Source: an uncultured Coriobacteriaceae bacterium (GTDB lineage Bacteria > Actinomycetota > Coriobacteriia > Coriobacteriales > Coriobacteriaceae). From it: a DNA stretch of 64,000 nt. This document shows, in pieces, positions 8,201 to 17,221 of the stretch. Position 1 is the stretch's first letter; each line of letters opens with the position of its first letter. Position numbers and translations under genes: made by a program. The notes beneath the pieces were generated by a model, which worked only from the letters and a program-made list of their open reading frames with translations, had not been told where the DNA came from and ran no database searches. The stretch lies in NCBI GenBank assembly GCA_944320725.1, contig CALUIM010000011.1, positions 1 through 64,000 of the forward strand, given 5' to 3'.

Positions 8201-9005
8201 GCGTGAGGTAGTGGAAGTCGTTGGTGGCGATGACCTTCACGCCAATCTGGTTGGCGATGTCGATGAGACGACGGTCGAGCTGCTCATCGGTGAGGCCGGC
8301 GTCGGTTGAGATGCCGTGGTCCTGGATCTCGATGTAGAAGTTCCCAGGCTCGAAGGTATCGCGGAAGGTGGTCGCCCACATGAGCGCGTTCTCATCTTCG
8401 CCGCGGTCGATGCACTTGGGGATGATGCCGGCGATACACGCCGAGGTGGCGATGATGCCCTCGCGATGGCGGCGCAAATTGTCGAGGGTGACGCGCGGCT
8501 TATAGTAGAAGCCCGAGACGGCCGCCTCGGAGACAATCTGCATAAGGTTCACGTAGCCGGTGTGGTTACGCGCAATGAGGATCATGTGGTAGAGCTCGGG
8601 CTTGCGGTCGCGCGCGAGGGTCTCGTCGGGCGTGAAGTAGACCTCGCAGCCGAAGATGGGCTTGATGACGGGCTTGGGCTTCGCCGTGTCGAGCGATCCG
8701 GTCGCTTCCCACACCGCGCAGTCGCGCTCCCACTGGGCGCGTGCCTTCTCGTCTTCGGGTGCCTCGCCAAAGCCTTCCTCGGCAAAGGTTGCCTTGTCGT
8801 GCTTCCACTGGCGGAAGTCGGGCGCGGCGTTGTTCACGGCATCGCAGGCGAGACCGAGCTCGGGGATGCCGTACATATAGCCGTGGTCGGTGAGCGCCAC
8901 GGCCGGCATGCCGAGCTCGACCGCGCGCTTGACCATGTCGCCCACGCGCGTAGCGCCGTCGAGCATGGAATATTCAGAATGGTTATGCAGATGGACGAAT
9001 GCCAC
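5217..9005 (-). CDS. dnaE: DNA polymerase III alpha subunit
   Basis: 1262 aa; the replicative C-family polymerase. It opens with a PHP domain (VHLHNHSEYSMLDG at residues 4-17; LTDHGYMYG). The catalytic PDIDMDF motif lies near residue 460. Finger and (HhH)2 regions follow (GLAGIRGVGEGVADAI), and a C-terminal OB fold (WFAGMVSAVSKRVTKNGDPM) ends it. It is about 100 residues longer than E. coli DnaE. Part of the excess is a charged insertion within the PHP region around residues 60-105. No proofreading exonuclease domain is present, so this is the DnaE1 rather than PolC type. The gene stands alone; its short downstream neighbour on the same strand is birA. Confidence 0.96.
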   Translation of the reverse strand: MAFVHLHNHSEYSMLDGATRVGDMVKRAVELGMPAVALTDHGYMYGIPELGLACDAVNNAAPDFRQWKHDKATFAEEGFGEAPEDEKARAQWERDCAVWEATGSLDTAKPKPVIKPIFGCEVYFTPDETLARDRKPELYHMILIARNHTGYVNLMQIVSEAAVSGFYYKPRVTLDNLRRHREGIIATSACIAGIIPKCIDRGEDENALMWATTFRDTFEPGNFYIEIQDHGISTDAGLTDEQLDRRLIDIANQIGVKVIATNDFHYLTRDDAPVQDIMMCIGMNSKVDDPNRMRMQGSEFYMKTEEEMRALFPYCPEACDNTVEIAEKCDVQLEWGQIILPRYPLLDPGETHESQFRRECEVGLAKRYGEDWETQVINGVSIKERFEFEYKVICDKGFAAYFLIVAEYVRWAKQNGIGVGPGRGSAAGALVAYAMDITTFDPLSNGLMFERFLSPERMEMPDIDMDFDDERRLEVVEHVRQLYGSEKVTHVITYSTIKAKQAINDAARVLDYPVYVGQRLSKMISSDPKVKLKQVLEQVPGHEENYNPDFAEAYRSDDDARRIIDAALSIEGLTRGEGVHACAVLICRDPVNEHVPTKLDTKGGVEITQYEGHTVADMGLLKMDFLGLRTLTVISKAKANIKANYGIDIDVDAIPFDDPEIFKLMQTGHTAGVFQIESAGMTATIKNMKPTEYKHVVALIALYRPGPLGAGMVASYINRMNGKEPAVSYDPRLDDILGETYGTMVYQEQVMNISVEMCGFSKGESDSRIRKPVAKKKIKMLTEQVFPWEDGREETIYDHWMNGAERNGYERKTAQRIWDDVLEFASYAFNKSHSAGYAILVMQTAWLKAHYPHEYMAAVLTSYTGKTEKITHYVSACRHDGIPVLPPDVNESGREFTATAEGVRFGLAGIRGVGEGVADAIIAERRRGGAFKNLHDFVDRVDSSQANRRVIEALIKAGAFDSTGYPRRQLMGFVDKENPENIIDAAAKRQKERSTGQVSFFDILGDVAGSGFEVTVPEPDGQEWDRHMKLQAEREVLGIYVSDHPLRPYEYALSKAREYSLAQIDTGVEQEIANGETVNVEIPEGKQFWFAGMVSAVSKRVTKNGDPMAIVTLEDMEGEATIVIFPKTYKECEQYLRGETDPETGAVLSDAFIRVHGKIERSDRGDQIIAQEVLPLELNEETNRPKIFEIMIPSSRFSQGSMARLAALLSSNPGGDRVELFVEQADGQTMRAEIPTRVNARSIPLIAEAKALVGERGRVTVI

Positions 9006-9047
9006 GGATGCTACTCCTTACCTGATGTGCTCGCCGTACCGGATGTG

Positions 9048-9533
9048 CTACTCGTCCTCGCTGCTCGCCGCTGTGGGCTGCGCTCCTTTTCGCTTCTCCA
9101 TCCGGTCCATCTCAATCCGGCGCTTGAAGTAGGTGAGCGTGTCGCGCGCCTTGAAGCGCACCTCGATGTTGTAGATGAAGCCGTTGATGGCCGCGGAGAT
9201 GAAGCCCTGCGAGCCCTTCGGGGTGTATTCCTCGGTGTACACCAGATCGGTGTCGCCGTTGTCACGTTCGGTGAGGCTGTAGCAGATGTGGTTGGTGCCC
9301 TCGTTCGATACAAACTGCGCCTCGTAGATGCGCGGGCGCTCGAACTGCTTGATCTTGATCTTCATGGCAACCTTGCGGTGCTTCTGCTCGACGGTGCGCT
9401 TGTAGCGATAGCCCGGCAGCTTCTTGACCGAGACCTGCTTGCCGCACGCCTCCTCGATGCTGGCCAGCACCGAGCGCTCGATGACATCGAACACCTCGTC
9501 GGGCGTAGCCTTGAAATGCTTCTTCAGCTCCAT
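9048..9533 (-). CDS. DUF3284-like protein (SRPBCC/START-type fold)
   Basis: 161 aa, cytoplasmic. The pattern ELKKHFKATPDEVFDVIERS at the start and an alternating beta-strand centre, ending in a long C-terminal amphipathic helix (GFISAAINGFIYNIEVRFKAR), fit the SRPBCC fold. The overall look matches DUF3284 proteins of Firmicutes and Coriobacteria. The function is unknown. The last 20 residues are polar and probably disordered. It lies 42 bases before dnaE on the same strand and could be co-transcribed with it. Confidence 0.65.
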   Translation of the reverse strand: MELKKHFKATPDEVFDVIERSVLASIEEACGKQVSVKKLPGYRYKRTVEQKHRKVAMKIKIKQFERPRIYEAQFVSNEGTNHICYSLTERDNGDTDLVYTEEYTPKGSQGFISAAINGFIYNIEVRFKARDTLTYFKRRIEMDRMEKRKGAQPTAASSEDE

Positions 9534-9604
9534 ACCTGCTCCCTCGTACCCGGTCGCGCGCCGCCTATGGCTCGCGCGCCGTCATGGTTTCTTCCGTATT
9601 GTAC

Positions 9605-12600
9605 CTATTCGCCGCGCGCACCTGCCGAGCATGGCGCACCACCCGCATCCCCACACAACGTTGCATCGAACACGTAGCGCACCGTCTGTGGCTCTGCCGG
9701 CTCATGGGCGCAGGCAATCTCAACGCGCACAAATACGAGCTCAACATGGGTAAAGCCGGCCTTGTGCAGCACATCCGCATAGACGCGCGCCTGCAGCTCG
9801 TGCTTCTTGCGCAGCTCGTCCTCGGTCTCCGCCGCGCTGCCGCCGGTCTTGTAGTCGAGCACGAGCGCCGCATGCGGGCGCGCAGGATCGGTGCAGAGCA
9901 CGTCGATCGCGCCCTCGACAAACGCGCCAAACTCATCGCGCACCGCCTCCATGCCGCACGAGAAGAACGGGACCTCGGCGCGCACGCAGGGCCAGCTGCG
10001 CATCTCGGAGCGCACCCGCGAACCCTCCCAGCGAGCCAGCGCCTCGTCAAAGCGGGCAACCTGTGCCTCGGTAAGACCCCAGAAGCGTGCGAGCGCCGCG
10101 CGGCGCGACGCAGGAACCGTATCGGACGCGGTTTCGATAAGCCACTGGGCAGCGGCGTGGAACGCCGAGCCGAGCGCCGTGGGATCACCCTGGGGTGCCA
10201 AGGCGGCGGTGCCGTCGGAGCGGTCCTGCTCATGGCGATCTTCCAAGGCCACGGTGTCAGCCGCATTGTGCAACGCCCGCGCCATCGAGGTATAGCTATA
10301 GGAATCGCGCACAGGCGCGGCAGTCGGCATGACGCGCCACGAGACCGGGGCGGGGCGGGCCAGCGTGAAGCTGTCGAGCGTGGGGGCATCCGGGGATGCC
10401 GGAGCACTCTCATCCACGGGTGCGCCTGCCTCCTCCCCCGCTACCTCACCGCCGCGCGCCGCGAGCAGCTCGTCGCCGAAGACAACGTCGTCGAGCAAGA
10501 TGAGCTCGAAATCACCGGGGCGCGCGTCTTCAAAGACCAGCCGATCGCAATCGAGGCTCGCTGCGGCGGCGGGCAGGATGCGCCCGAGCACGTCACCGGT
10601 GAGGTCGAGCGCGGGATTGAACGCGATCTTGCGAGGCTTCGACCGGCTCGTACCGGCCGCGTTGTCCATCGCGAGGATGAGAACCTCCCGGGCGCGCGTC
10701 ATGGCCACATAGAGTAGACGCGCCTGTTCCTGCAACTCAAGCTCATCGTCTTCGGCGCGCATGCGAATGAAGGCGCCCGCCGCCGAGGTGCTCGCGCATA
10801 CGTCGTCCACCATATCGGGCGTGAGCTTTTCGCGGAGCTTGTCGAGCGCACGCACGAGTGTCTCCCCCGTGGCGAACGAGCCGTCGGGAAGGCGGGCGCT
10901 GGAGAGCAGGGCGGGCAGCGCCACCACCTCGGTGCCGGAGTTGGTGTCGCGCATCTGCACGCGATCGGTGTTGCTGCGGATGGCGTAGCACTCCGCCACG
11001 GCAACCACGGGGAACTCGAGACCCTTCGATGCATGGACCGTCATGATGCGAACGGCGCCGCCATCCTGCTCGTTCAAGGCACCGGGCGCCTCCTTGCCCG
11101 CCAAGAACCGATCGAAGGCGAGTGCGATGCGCCGCGGGGAGCGTCCCAGCTCCGCCTCGGCCTCGGCGATGGCGTCGAGCGCCTTCAAGACGTTCGCCGC
11201 CTGCGCGCGCCCCTGCGCACCGCGAGCCGCCAAGCGTACCATCCAGCCCGATCCATTCACCACGTCGCGTGCGATCTGCGCGATGGAATCGCGTCCCACC
11301 CGGGCAAAGGCGTCGCGGAGCACCTCGCGCGCACGCGCTACGAGCGGCAGCCCCTCAAGGCCCGGGGCGTCCTCGTCGCTCATGATGCCCGCGTCCACGT
11401 TGCGGCGGCGCGTCTCGCCCGTCATGGGGTCGAAGGCGGTCGCAAGCGCCAAGAACTCCTCGGCACCCAGCGCGAACATGGGCGATGCAAGCAACGGTAC
11501 GAGACCCGGCGCCGTGTCGGCGGGGTTGGCGAGCGCGCACACGAGCGCGCGGATGCTCTGCGCCTCAACGGTGGACGAGAAGACCGAGCCGCCCGAGATC
11601 ACGCATTCAAGGCCCGCGGCACGCAGCGCATCAGCGTATATGCCCGCGCGCGACATCTTGCCCAGCAGCACCACCATGTCGCCCACCGGTTGGCCAGCCT
11701 GCGCAAGCTCCCGGAAGCGACGCGCGATGGCGGCCGCCTTGGCCTGTGCGCGCGCCTCGGCGTTGCCGCCCGCAACGAAGATCGCCTGGCGACGGGACGC
11801 GTCGCGCGCAACAAGCCCATCCTTCCGGCCGTCGTGCGCCTCCAGGTCGAGAAAGCCTGCCATGAGGCCGCCCTCGGCCCCATCGAAGACCTGCGACACA
11901 TACGCCAAGATGTCCTCATGGCTGCGGAAATTACGCACGAGCTTGACGATCTCACCGGCAGGGGCATCCTCGCCGGTCGGCGCGGCGGCATCTGAGCCAC
12001 CTCCGTGCGCCGTCTGGGCAATCGCACGCTCCTTGCGCCGGAAGACCTCGACCTCGGCTCCGCGGAACCGGTAGATGGACTGCTGCGCATCACCCACCGT
12101 GCACAGCGCGCGATCGCCCGCGCCGGTGAGATACGAGATGAGGTCGACCTGCTGCTGATCGGTATCCTGGAACTCGTCGACCATCACCATCTTGAACTTG
12201 TGCGCGTAGAGCTCGCGCAACGCCGGGTGGTCGCGCAGCGCCTCGTAGGCACGGCGCAACAGATCGTTGTTATCGAGCGCCGACTGCTCGGCTTTGAGAC
12301 GTGTGAACTCGTCCTCAACCTCGCGCGCCAGCACCATGAGCTCATCGAGCGCAGGCGCGCCCGCAGCGAGCACCGCGTTCACCAGCGCATCGGCTGCCTC
12401 GGCACCAAGCAACAGCACCGCTTCTTTCGCCTTGCCCTGCGCGCGCGGCGGCTTGCACGCCGCGATGAGGCGCATCACGTCGTCGTAGGTGCGCTCGCTC
12501 GCCTCGAAGGCATCGATCGCATCGAGGATGGCCCGCGCGCCGTCTGCCGCCTTTTGGCGCGGGAAATCGGCGATGATCGCACGGCAGGCATCGGCCATGC

Positions 12601-13258
12601 CACCCAGCTCGATGGTGCCGCGAACAAGGTGGATGTCGTCCATGCCACCCGGCAGGGCGCAGGCGCGCTCGAGCAGGCGCCGCACCACCTTGTGCACGCT
12701 CGTACCCGCCTCGCTGCCATCGGGGCCAATCTCACCCATGATGGGGTACCACTGGAACAGATGCTGGAAGCGCCCCGATGCCGCGCCGCGCGGCGTACCG
12801 GCTAAGGCTCCCTCGGCGTCCGGCGCCACGCCCGCCGCAGCGAGCACATGGTCGATCGCGCGCTCCATGAGCTCATCGGTGTCCTCGATAACGGTGAACT
12901 CGGGGTCGATGCCCAGCTCAAGCGCATGGGCGCGCAAGATGCGCGCGCACATGCCGTGGATCGTCGAAATCCACGCATCGTCCACCGCAAGCGCCTGCTC
13001 ATCCATGCCCTCGGCGATGAGCGCCGCACGCACGCGCTCGCGAATCTCGGCGGCGGCGTCCTTGGTGAACGTGATGGCGAGAATCTGGTCGAGCCCCGAG
13101 GCAAAGGGGCCCGATTCGCGCGAGAGCGCCCAGATGATACGCCGCGTGAGCGTAAAGGTCTTGCCCGAGCCGGCGCCGGCCGAGACAAACAGCGGACGAT
13201 CGAGCGTGGTCACGATCTGGCGTTGCTGGGGCATGAGCCCGGAAAGGTCGATTGCCAT
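9605..13258 (-). CDS. addA: AddA-type ATP-dependent helicase/nuclease subunit A
   Basis: 1217 aa from the ATG at 13258, 7 bases after the addB stop. This is a UvrD-family helicase with a C-terminal nuclease, working with AddB on double-strand DNA ends before RecA loading. Motifs in order: Walker A SAGAGSGKTFTL (about 26-37); DEFQDTD (motif II); GDAQQSIYRFRGAE (III); TVHASKGLEF (V); LLYVAMTRARE (VI); and near the C-terminus a PD-(D/E)XK nuclease (GTAFHAAAQ, FVEGAIDVL, LVLDYKTGG). A longer upstream reading of the frame lies inside addB and is rejected. Confidence 0.9.
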   Translation of the reverse strand: MAIDLSGLMPQQRQIVTTLDRPLFVSAGAGSGKTFTLTRRIIWALSRESGPFASGLDQILAITFTKDAAAEIRERVRAALIAEGMDEQALAVDDAWISTIHGMCARILRAHALELGIDPEFTVIEDTDELMERAIDHVLAAAGVAPDAEGALAGTPRGAASGRFQHLFQWYPIMGEIGPDGSEAGTSVHKVVRRLLERACALPGGMDDIHLVRGTIELGGMADACRAIIADFPRQKAADGARAILDAIDAFEASERTYDDVMRLIAACKPPRAQGKAKEAVLLLGAEAADALVNAVLAAGAPALDELMVLAREVEDEFTRLKAEQSALDNNDLLRRAYEALRDHPALRELYAHKFKMVMVDEFQDTDQQQVDLISYLTGAGDRALCTVGDAQQSIYRFRGAEVEVFRRKERAIAQTAHGGGSDAAAPTGEDAPAGEIVKLVRNFRSHEDILAYVSQVFDGAEGGLMAGFLDLEAHDGRKDGLVARDASRRQAIFVAGGNAEARAQAKAAAIARRFRELAQAGQPVGDMVVLLGKMSRAGIYADALRAAGLECVISGGSVFSSTVEAQSIRALVCALANPADTAPGLVPLLASPMFALGAEEFLALATAFDPMTGETRRRNVDAGIMSDEDAPGLEGLPLVARAREVLRDAFARVGRDSIAQIARDVVNGSGWMVRLAARGAQGRAQAANVLKALDAIAEAEAELGRSPRRIALAFDRFLAGKEAPGALNEQDGGAVRIMTVHASKGLEFPVVAVAECYAIRSNTDRVQMRDTNSGTEVVALPALLSSARLPDGSFATGETLVRALDKLREKLTPDMVDDVCASTSAAGAFIRMRAEDDELELQEQARLLYVAMTRAREVLILAMDNAAGTSRSKPRKIAFNPALDLTGDVLGRILPAAAASLDCDRLVFEDARPGDFELILLDDVVFGDELLAARGGEVAGEEAGAPVDESAPASPDAPTLDSFTLARPAPVSWRVMPTAAPVRDSYSYTSMARALHNAADTVALEDRHEQDRSDGTAALAPQGDPTALGSAFHAAAQWLIETASDTVPASRRAALARFWGLTEAQVARFDEALARWEGSRVRSEMRSWPCVRAEVPFFSCGMEAVRDEFGAFVEGAIDVLCTDPARPHAALVLDYKTGGSAAETEDELRKKHELQARVYADVLHKAGFTHVELVFVRVEIACAHEPAEPQTVRYVFDATLCGDAGGAPCSAGARGE

Positions 13259-13265
13259 GCGCCGC

Positions 13266-16229
13266 TCACCCCTCCCGTGGGCCGAATCCGAACGGATGGT
13301 TATACGCGCAGCCCGCCGCCGGCTCGTCTGAGGCGCGCACGCACCCGGCCTCGAGCGCGGCCAGGCGCTGCGCGACCCCCGCCTCGACGCGCTCGAGCAG
13401 CTCTGCGAAGCCCATGGAACCGCCGGCGCCAGGGAAGCCGTCGCGCACACCGGGCACGCGCCCGTCGTCGCGCTCCTGCTCACAAAGCTCGTCGGCCACC
13501 GCGCCCATGAGCTGCGGACGGGTGCCTTTGGTAAAGAAGTACAGCGCGCCGCGCACATCGAGCCCCAGCGCGCGGTTGAGCGCCGTTGCGTAGATGAGGG
13601 TCTGCGTATGCTCGGGCAGCCAAGCAGGATCATCTGCCGGCCGCCCACCGGTGCGTTTGTCTGCCACCGTGGGATCGGTGAGCTTGAAGCGCGCCGCGCC
13701 CGAGCGATGTTTGTAGTCGATCACCACGGCCCGCGACGATGCATCCACATCGACACGGTCGATACGCCCGCCCAGCGGCCAGCCCGCATAGGTTACATCG
13801 AGCTTGTTGAACGAGTATTCAAGATAGGTGGGGACAAAGGGCGCCAGTACCCGCGCCTCGAAACGAACCACGCCCTCGAGCTGCGGCAGGATATCGTCGA
13901 TCTGCGCCTCCTCGATCCGCGAGAGGGCTACGAGCGCCGCCGAGCTCGCGGTCTTGCCCCGCGCATGCTCGGCGCGCACCGCGCAGAACACCTCGCGCAG
14001 CACGCCGAGCGACTGCTCGAGGTTCTGCGGCGTTACGCGCGCGCTACCGTCTTCAATCAGGCGCTCGTGGAAGCGGCAGAGCACGTCGTGTACGAAGTTG
14101 CCCTTTTCGATGTTGCCAAAGCCGGCGTCGAGCGCCTGCGGGCGGACGCGCGACGAGACGAACCAACACAGCGGACAGCTGGCATAGCTTTCGATCTGCG
14201 ATGCCGAGAAGCGGTTGGGCATAAGCGCGCCGCGCGCCTCGTCACGATGCTTGAGCACGAGATAGGGCACCGCCTGCGGCGAGAGCTCCTGCGAAGGCTG
14301 GCAGGCCGCATGCCACACCTCAAGCCCACGACCTCGCGCAACATCCGCATCGTGCACAAGGTCGCCCTCGCCCACCACGCGGGGCGTGGCGCCGGTGCGC
14401 GCCGCGAGCTCGCTCCAGATGGCCGCCGGATAGCACGGCTTTGCCTGGCGATCATGGGAGACGCGCGCAAGCACCGTGCGAGCACCCGCGCCACCAAGCA
14501 CGCGTGCGATATGCAAACGCAGGCGCACCATGGGCTCCACCGCCACCGGCTCGACAGCGAGGTCGCAGGCCATGGTCGCAAGCGGCCCCTCGGGATGCGC
14601 CAAGGGATACGACGAGACATCGACATCAGCGAGCAACGCGCCGGCATACGTGCCCGGTGCGGCGAGCGCGGCATCTTCGAGCGTAGTGAACACAACCTCG
14701 CCGTGTGCCTCGCCCTCAGGCGCGGCCACATCACGCGAGGTGATCACAAGCTCGTCGAGCGACGAGACAGCAAGCGCCTGCGAGATGTTCGCCGCATGCG
14801 CCACGTCGCGCACGAACTCGAGGGCGCGCTCAAGGGCCGCCTGCTCGCGTGCGGCGCGCGCCGCGCCGTCGCAGCTCCCCAAGGCAGCCGGGGGCAGCGC
14901 CCGGGCAACATCGAGCATGAGCGAAAGCGCCGTGACGGGACGCCCCTGCCAGAGCGCCTGGACGCAATCGGCGCATACAACGGGGACCTCGGCATACGTC
15001 GAAGCGGCATCGAGCTTGGCGCGCGAAGCACGCACGCGCCCCTGAACCGACTGCAGCTCGCGCAGCACGCCTTCGACGCCCAGATCGCGCCTGCCGCGCA
15101 CGCGCTTATCGAAGGCACGCGCCGAAGCGGCATCGACGCCCGAGAACGGCGAGAAAAGCCAGTCGGTCAGCTCGGGCGCAGGCCACCATTCGGTGGCACT
15201 CAGCGCTCCCTCGTCTGCAGCGCGCATGCGCTCCACGATATCGCTGAGGGAAGCGAACGTCTTGCCGGCCCCGGTCTCGGTGAAGCGCACCATGCGCACC
15301 ACCGAACTTGCAAGCCCTGCGGCGGCAAGACGCGCCGCAAGCTCGTCGAACAGCGCCCCCGGCGCAGGCGAGATCGCCGCCACACGGCGCGGCGCGGCGG
15401 CGTCATCCCCAGCCGCAAGGCGCTCCAGCTCCTCAACGTATGCCGCCGCCTTGGCATGAGGGCCCGCCACCTCGAGCAGCGAGGGTGCCGGCGGCGCATC
15501 TGCCGCGCGAGGCCCCCCCTCGACCACCACATCACACTCTCGCGCCGCATAGGCGCGCTCCAGCACGTCGGCAAGCTCGGCGGCACCCGCCGGCACGAAC
15601 GCAAGCACGTCGCCTTCGCGCGCAATCGCCGCGAGCAAACGGCTCAGATACGCCGGGAGCTCCAGCACGTCGCACACCGCGACACACGCCGTGCACGGCA
15701 GCGCGTGCTGCGCGAGCTGCTCGGTCATGAGCTGCGCCGCCTCGGCACCCTCAACCAGGCCCCGCTCGCCGAGCGCCGCCCGATACGCCTCGAGCACTGC
15801 GAGCACCGTCTGCTCGGCCGCACGCGCGTGCTGCCGATAGGCGTCGTCATCCAGCGCGAAGGGCAGCAGGTCGCGCGCGATGCGCGCCAGCATGCGCACG
15901 GTGCCGGGATTGTTCTTGAGCGGTGCGAGGTCCTCCGGCGCCATGCCGTCCACAACCGCCGCCATGATGAGACGGCGCTCGAGCCGCGAGGCGAGACGCC
16001 GGCCATCACCCATAAGCTCCCAGAGCGTCTCGATGAGCCCGGCAGGCGTTGTCACATCGATGCCCAGCCCGCACCCCGCCTCGGCGAGCGCGCGGCGCTG
16101 GAGATCCCGCTCGGTGCGCGAGGGCACCACGAGCGTCACCCGCCCGTGCGCCGCGCCTGCGGCCAGGCGTCGTGCCTCGCGCGCCTCCAGGCGCGCCGGC
16201 GTATTCGTATGGATGATGCGAACCGCCAT
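13266..16229 (-). CDS. addB: AddB-type nuclease subunit (PD-(D/E)XK family)
   Basis: 987 aa from the ATG at 16229 with GGAG upstream. It is the partner of AddA: an inactive helicase-like N-terminal part (VTLVVPSRTERDLQRRAL) and a C-terminal RecB-type nuclease. The nuclease region shows SASQIESYASCPLCWF, GNFVHDVL, GGRIDRVDV and VIDYKHRSG, giving the D...DYK catalytic set. Known AddB proteins hold an iron-sulfur cluster with one Cys before and three after the nuclease core. Here I see CPLC before it but only one late Cys (AGCAYN), so the cluster may be altered or absent. There is no Walker A motif. Confidence 0.85.
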   Translation of the reverse strand: MAVRIIHTNTPARLEAREARRLAAGAAHGRVTLVVPSRTERDLQRRALAEAGCGLGIDVTTPAGLIETLWELMGDGRRLASRLERRLIMAAVVDGMAPEDLAPLKNNPGTVRMLARIARDLLPFALDDDAYRQHARAAEQTVLAVLEAYRAALGERGLVEGAEAAQLMTEQLAQHALPCTACVAVCDVLELPAYLSRLLAAIAREGDVLAFVPAGAAELADVLERAYAARECDVVVEGGPRAADAPPAPSLLEVAGPHAKAAAYVEELERLAAGDDAAAPRRVAAISPAPGALFDELAARLAAAGLASSVVRMVRFTETGAGKTFASLSDIVERMRAADEGALSATEWWPAPELTDWLFSPFSGVDAASARAFDKRVRGRRDLGVEGVLRELQSVQGRVRASRAKLDAASTYAEVPVVCADCVQALWQGRPVTALSLMLDVARALPPAALGSCDGAARAAREQAALERALEFVRDVAHAANISQALAVSSLDELVITSRDVAAPEGEAHGEVVFTTLEDAALAAPGTYAGALLADVDVSSYPLAHPEGPLATMACDLAVEPVAVEPMVRLRLHIARVLGGAGARTVLARVSHDRQAKPCYPAAIWSELAARTGATPRVVGEGDLVHDADVARGRGLEVWHAACQPSQELSPQAVPYLVLKHRDEARGALMPNRFSASQIESYASCPLCWFVSSRVRPQALDAGFGNIEKGNFVHDVLCRFHERLIEDGSARVTPQNLEQSLGVLREVFCAVRAEHARGKTASSAALVALSRIEEAQIDDILPQLEGVVRFEARVLAPFVPTYLEYSFNKLDVTYAGWPLGGRIDRVDVDASSRAVVIDYKHRSGAARFKLTDPTVADKRTGGRPADDPAWLPEHTQTLIYATALNRALGLDVRGALYFFTKGTRPQLMGAVADELCEQERDDGRVPGVRDGFPGAGGSMGFAELLERVEAGVAQRLAALEAGCVRASDEPAAGCAYNHPFGFGPREG

Positions 16230-16298
16230 ACGGCTCCGTTCTGTCGTCTTGTCCAGCGCGCTCAGCATACCCGCCCGTGCGGACACGCTGCGTCGCGC

Positions 16299-16817
16299 CT
16301 AGCCCACGCGCTTCTCCATGATGTAATCGTCCATGATAAAGCCGTGCCCGATATCGGTCTCAACGGCATCGATCACGGTGAAGCCCTGCCCACGGTAGGC
16401 GCGTATGCCCAGTTCGTTGCCCTTGTTGACCGTCAGATACATCGCATCAAGCCCGCGCGTGCGGCACAGCTCCTCATACATGGCAATAACCGCGCTCGCA
16501 AAATGCTTGCCGCGCTCCTCGCGCATGAGGTAGATCTTAGAGATAAAGAACCGCCCCGTCTCGGGCTCAACGTGCCCGCCGGTATAGCCCACACGCCGGC
16601 CGTCGTCTGCTGCGTGCACAAACCAATACTCATAGCCATAATCTGCCATGTCGCGCTGAATCGCCTCAAGCGACTGGAATTGATCGACCATGTAGGCGGT
16701 CTGCGCTTCGCCAAGCGTCGCGGGCCAATACTCAAACCAGATCTCGCGCGCCATCGCGGCGAGCGCTACCTGGTCTGTCTCCGTACAAACCGGCTCGAAT
16801 GTTGCGTTGCGCACCAT
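16299..16817 (-). CDS. GNAT-family N-acetyltransferase
   Basis: 172 aa from the ATG at 16817, with GGGAGGT at good distance. The acetyl-CoA site is in the FISKIYLMREERGKHFA segment (motif A with an R-x-x-G core), followed by AYRGQGFTVIDAVETDIG near the C-terminus, which is the usual GNAT strand 7. The substrate is unknown. It lies between a YerC-type regulator gene (26-base gap) and addB, all on the minus strand. Confidence 0.85.
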   Translation of the reverse strand: MVRNATFEPVCTETDQVALAAMAREIWFEYWPATLGEAQTAYMVDQFQSLEAIQRDMADYGYEYWFVHAADDGRRVGYTGGHVEPETGRFFISKIYLMREERGKHFASAVIAMYEELCRTRGLDAMYLTVNKGNELGIRAYRGQGFTVIDAVETDIGHGFIMDDYIMEKRVG

Positions 16818-16843
16818 GCGACCTCCCCATCCCATACGGCTCG

Positions 16844-17143
16844 CTATGCCTCGTCCTCCAGCTTGATAAGCACGTTGCGGTAGCCGCCGCACGCACCGTT
16901 GAGCGCCTTGGAAACACGGCTCACCGTGGTGGACGAGGCACCGGTGCGCGCTTGAACCTCGACATAGGAATCCCCCTCGTCGAGAAACCGCGCCACCTGA
17001 AGGCGTTGGGCAAGATCGCAGATCTCGCGGGGCGTGCAGAGATCGGTGAGAAATCGCTTGAGGTCGTCTTCGTCGCCAATGAGGGCGAGGGCGTGCACCA
17101 GCTGGCGCACATCGGAGCGCTCGAACAGCGATTGATCCATCAT
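16844..17143 (-). CDS. YerC/YecD-family TrpR-related regulator
   Basis: 99 aa (98 if the second of two adjacent ATGs is used; GGTG upstream suits the second slightly better). The C-terminal half is a Trp-repressor-superfamily helix-turn-helix: LTPREICDLAQRLQVARFL, then VEVQARTGASSTTVSRVSKAL as the recognition region. YerC-type proteins are small DNA-binding regulators of uncertain ligand. A 25-base inverted repeat lies 40 bases upstream at 17183-17207 and could be its operator or the apbE terminator. Confidence 0.85.
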   Translation of the reverse strand: MMDQSLFERSDVRQLVHALALIGDEDDLKRFLTDLCTPREICDLAQRLQVARFLDEGDSYVEVQARTGASSTTVSRVSKALNGACGGYRNVLIKLEDEA

Positions 17144-17182
17144 GGCGCACCATCGCAATCGTGATGTGGGGGTTTGACAATA

Positions 17183-17207
17183 CCGAGCAGTGTAGCACAC
17201 CGCTCGG
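17183..17207 (-). terminator. Inverted repeat between apbE and the YerC-like gene
   Basis: CCGAGC-A-GTGT (17183-17193) mirrors ACAC-C-GCTCGG (17197-17207) around AGC, with one mismatched pair. On the minus strand it follows the apbE stop by 14 bases and is followed by TATTGT, so it is a likely intrinsic terminator. Because it also precedes a Trp-repressor-family gene, an operator role is possible. Confidence 0.5.
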
Positions 17208-17221
17208 CTAAAGCGACGCAG

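Noticed and set aside
13608..16883. 1091-codon open frame on the plus strand
   Set aside because: Antisense shadow of addB and the GNAT gene; no ribosome-binding site or family motif.
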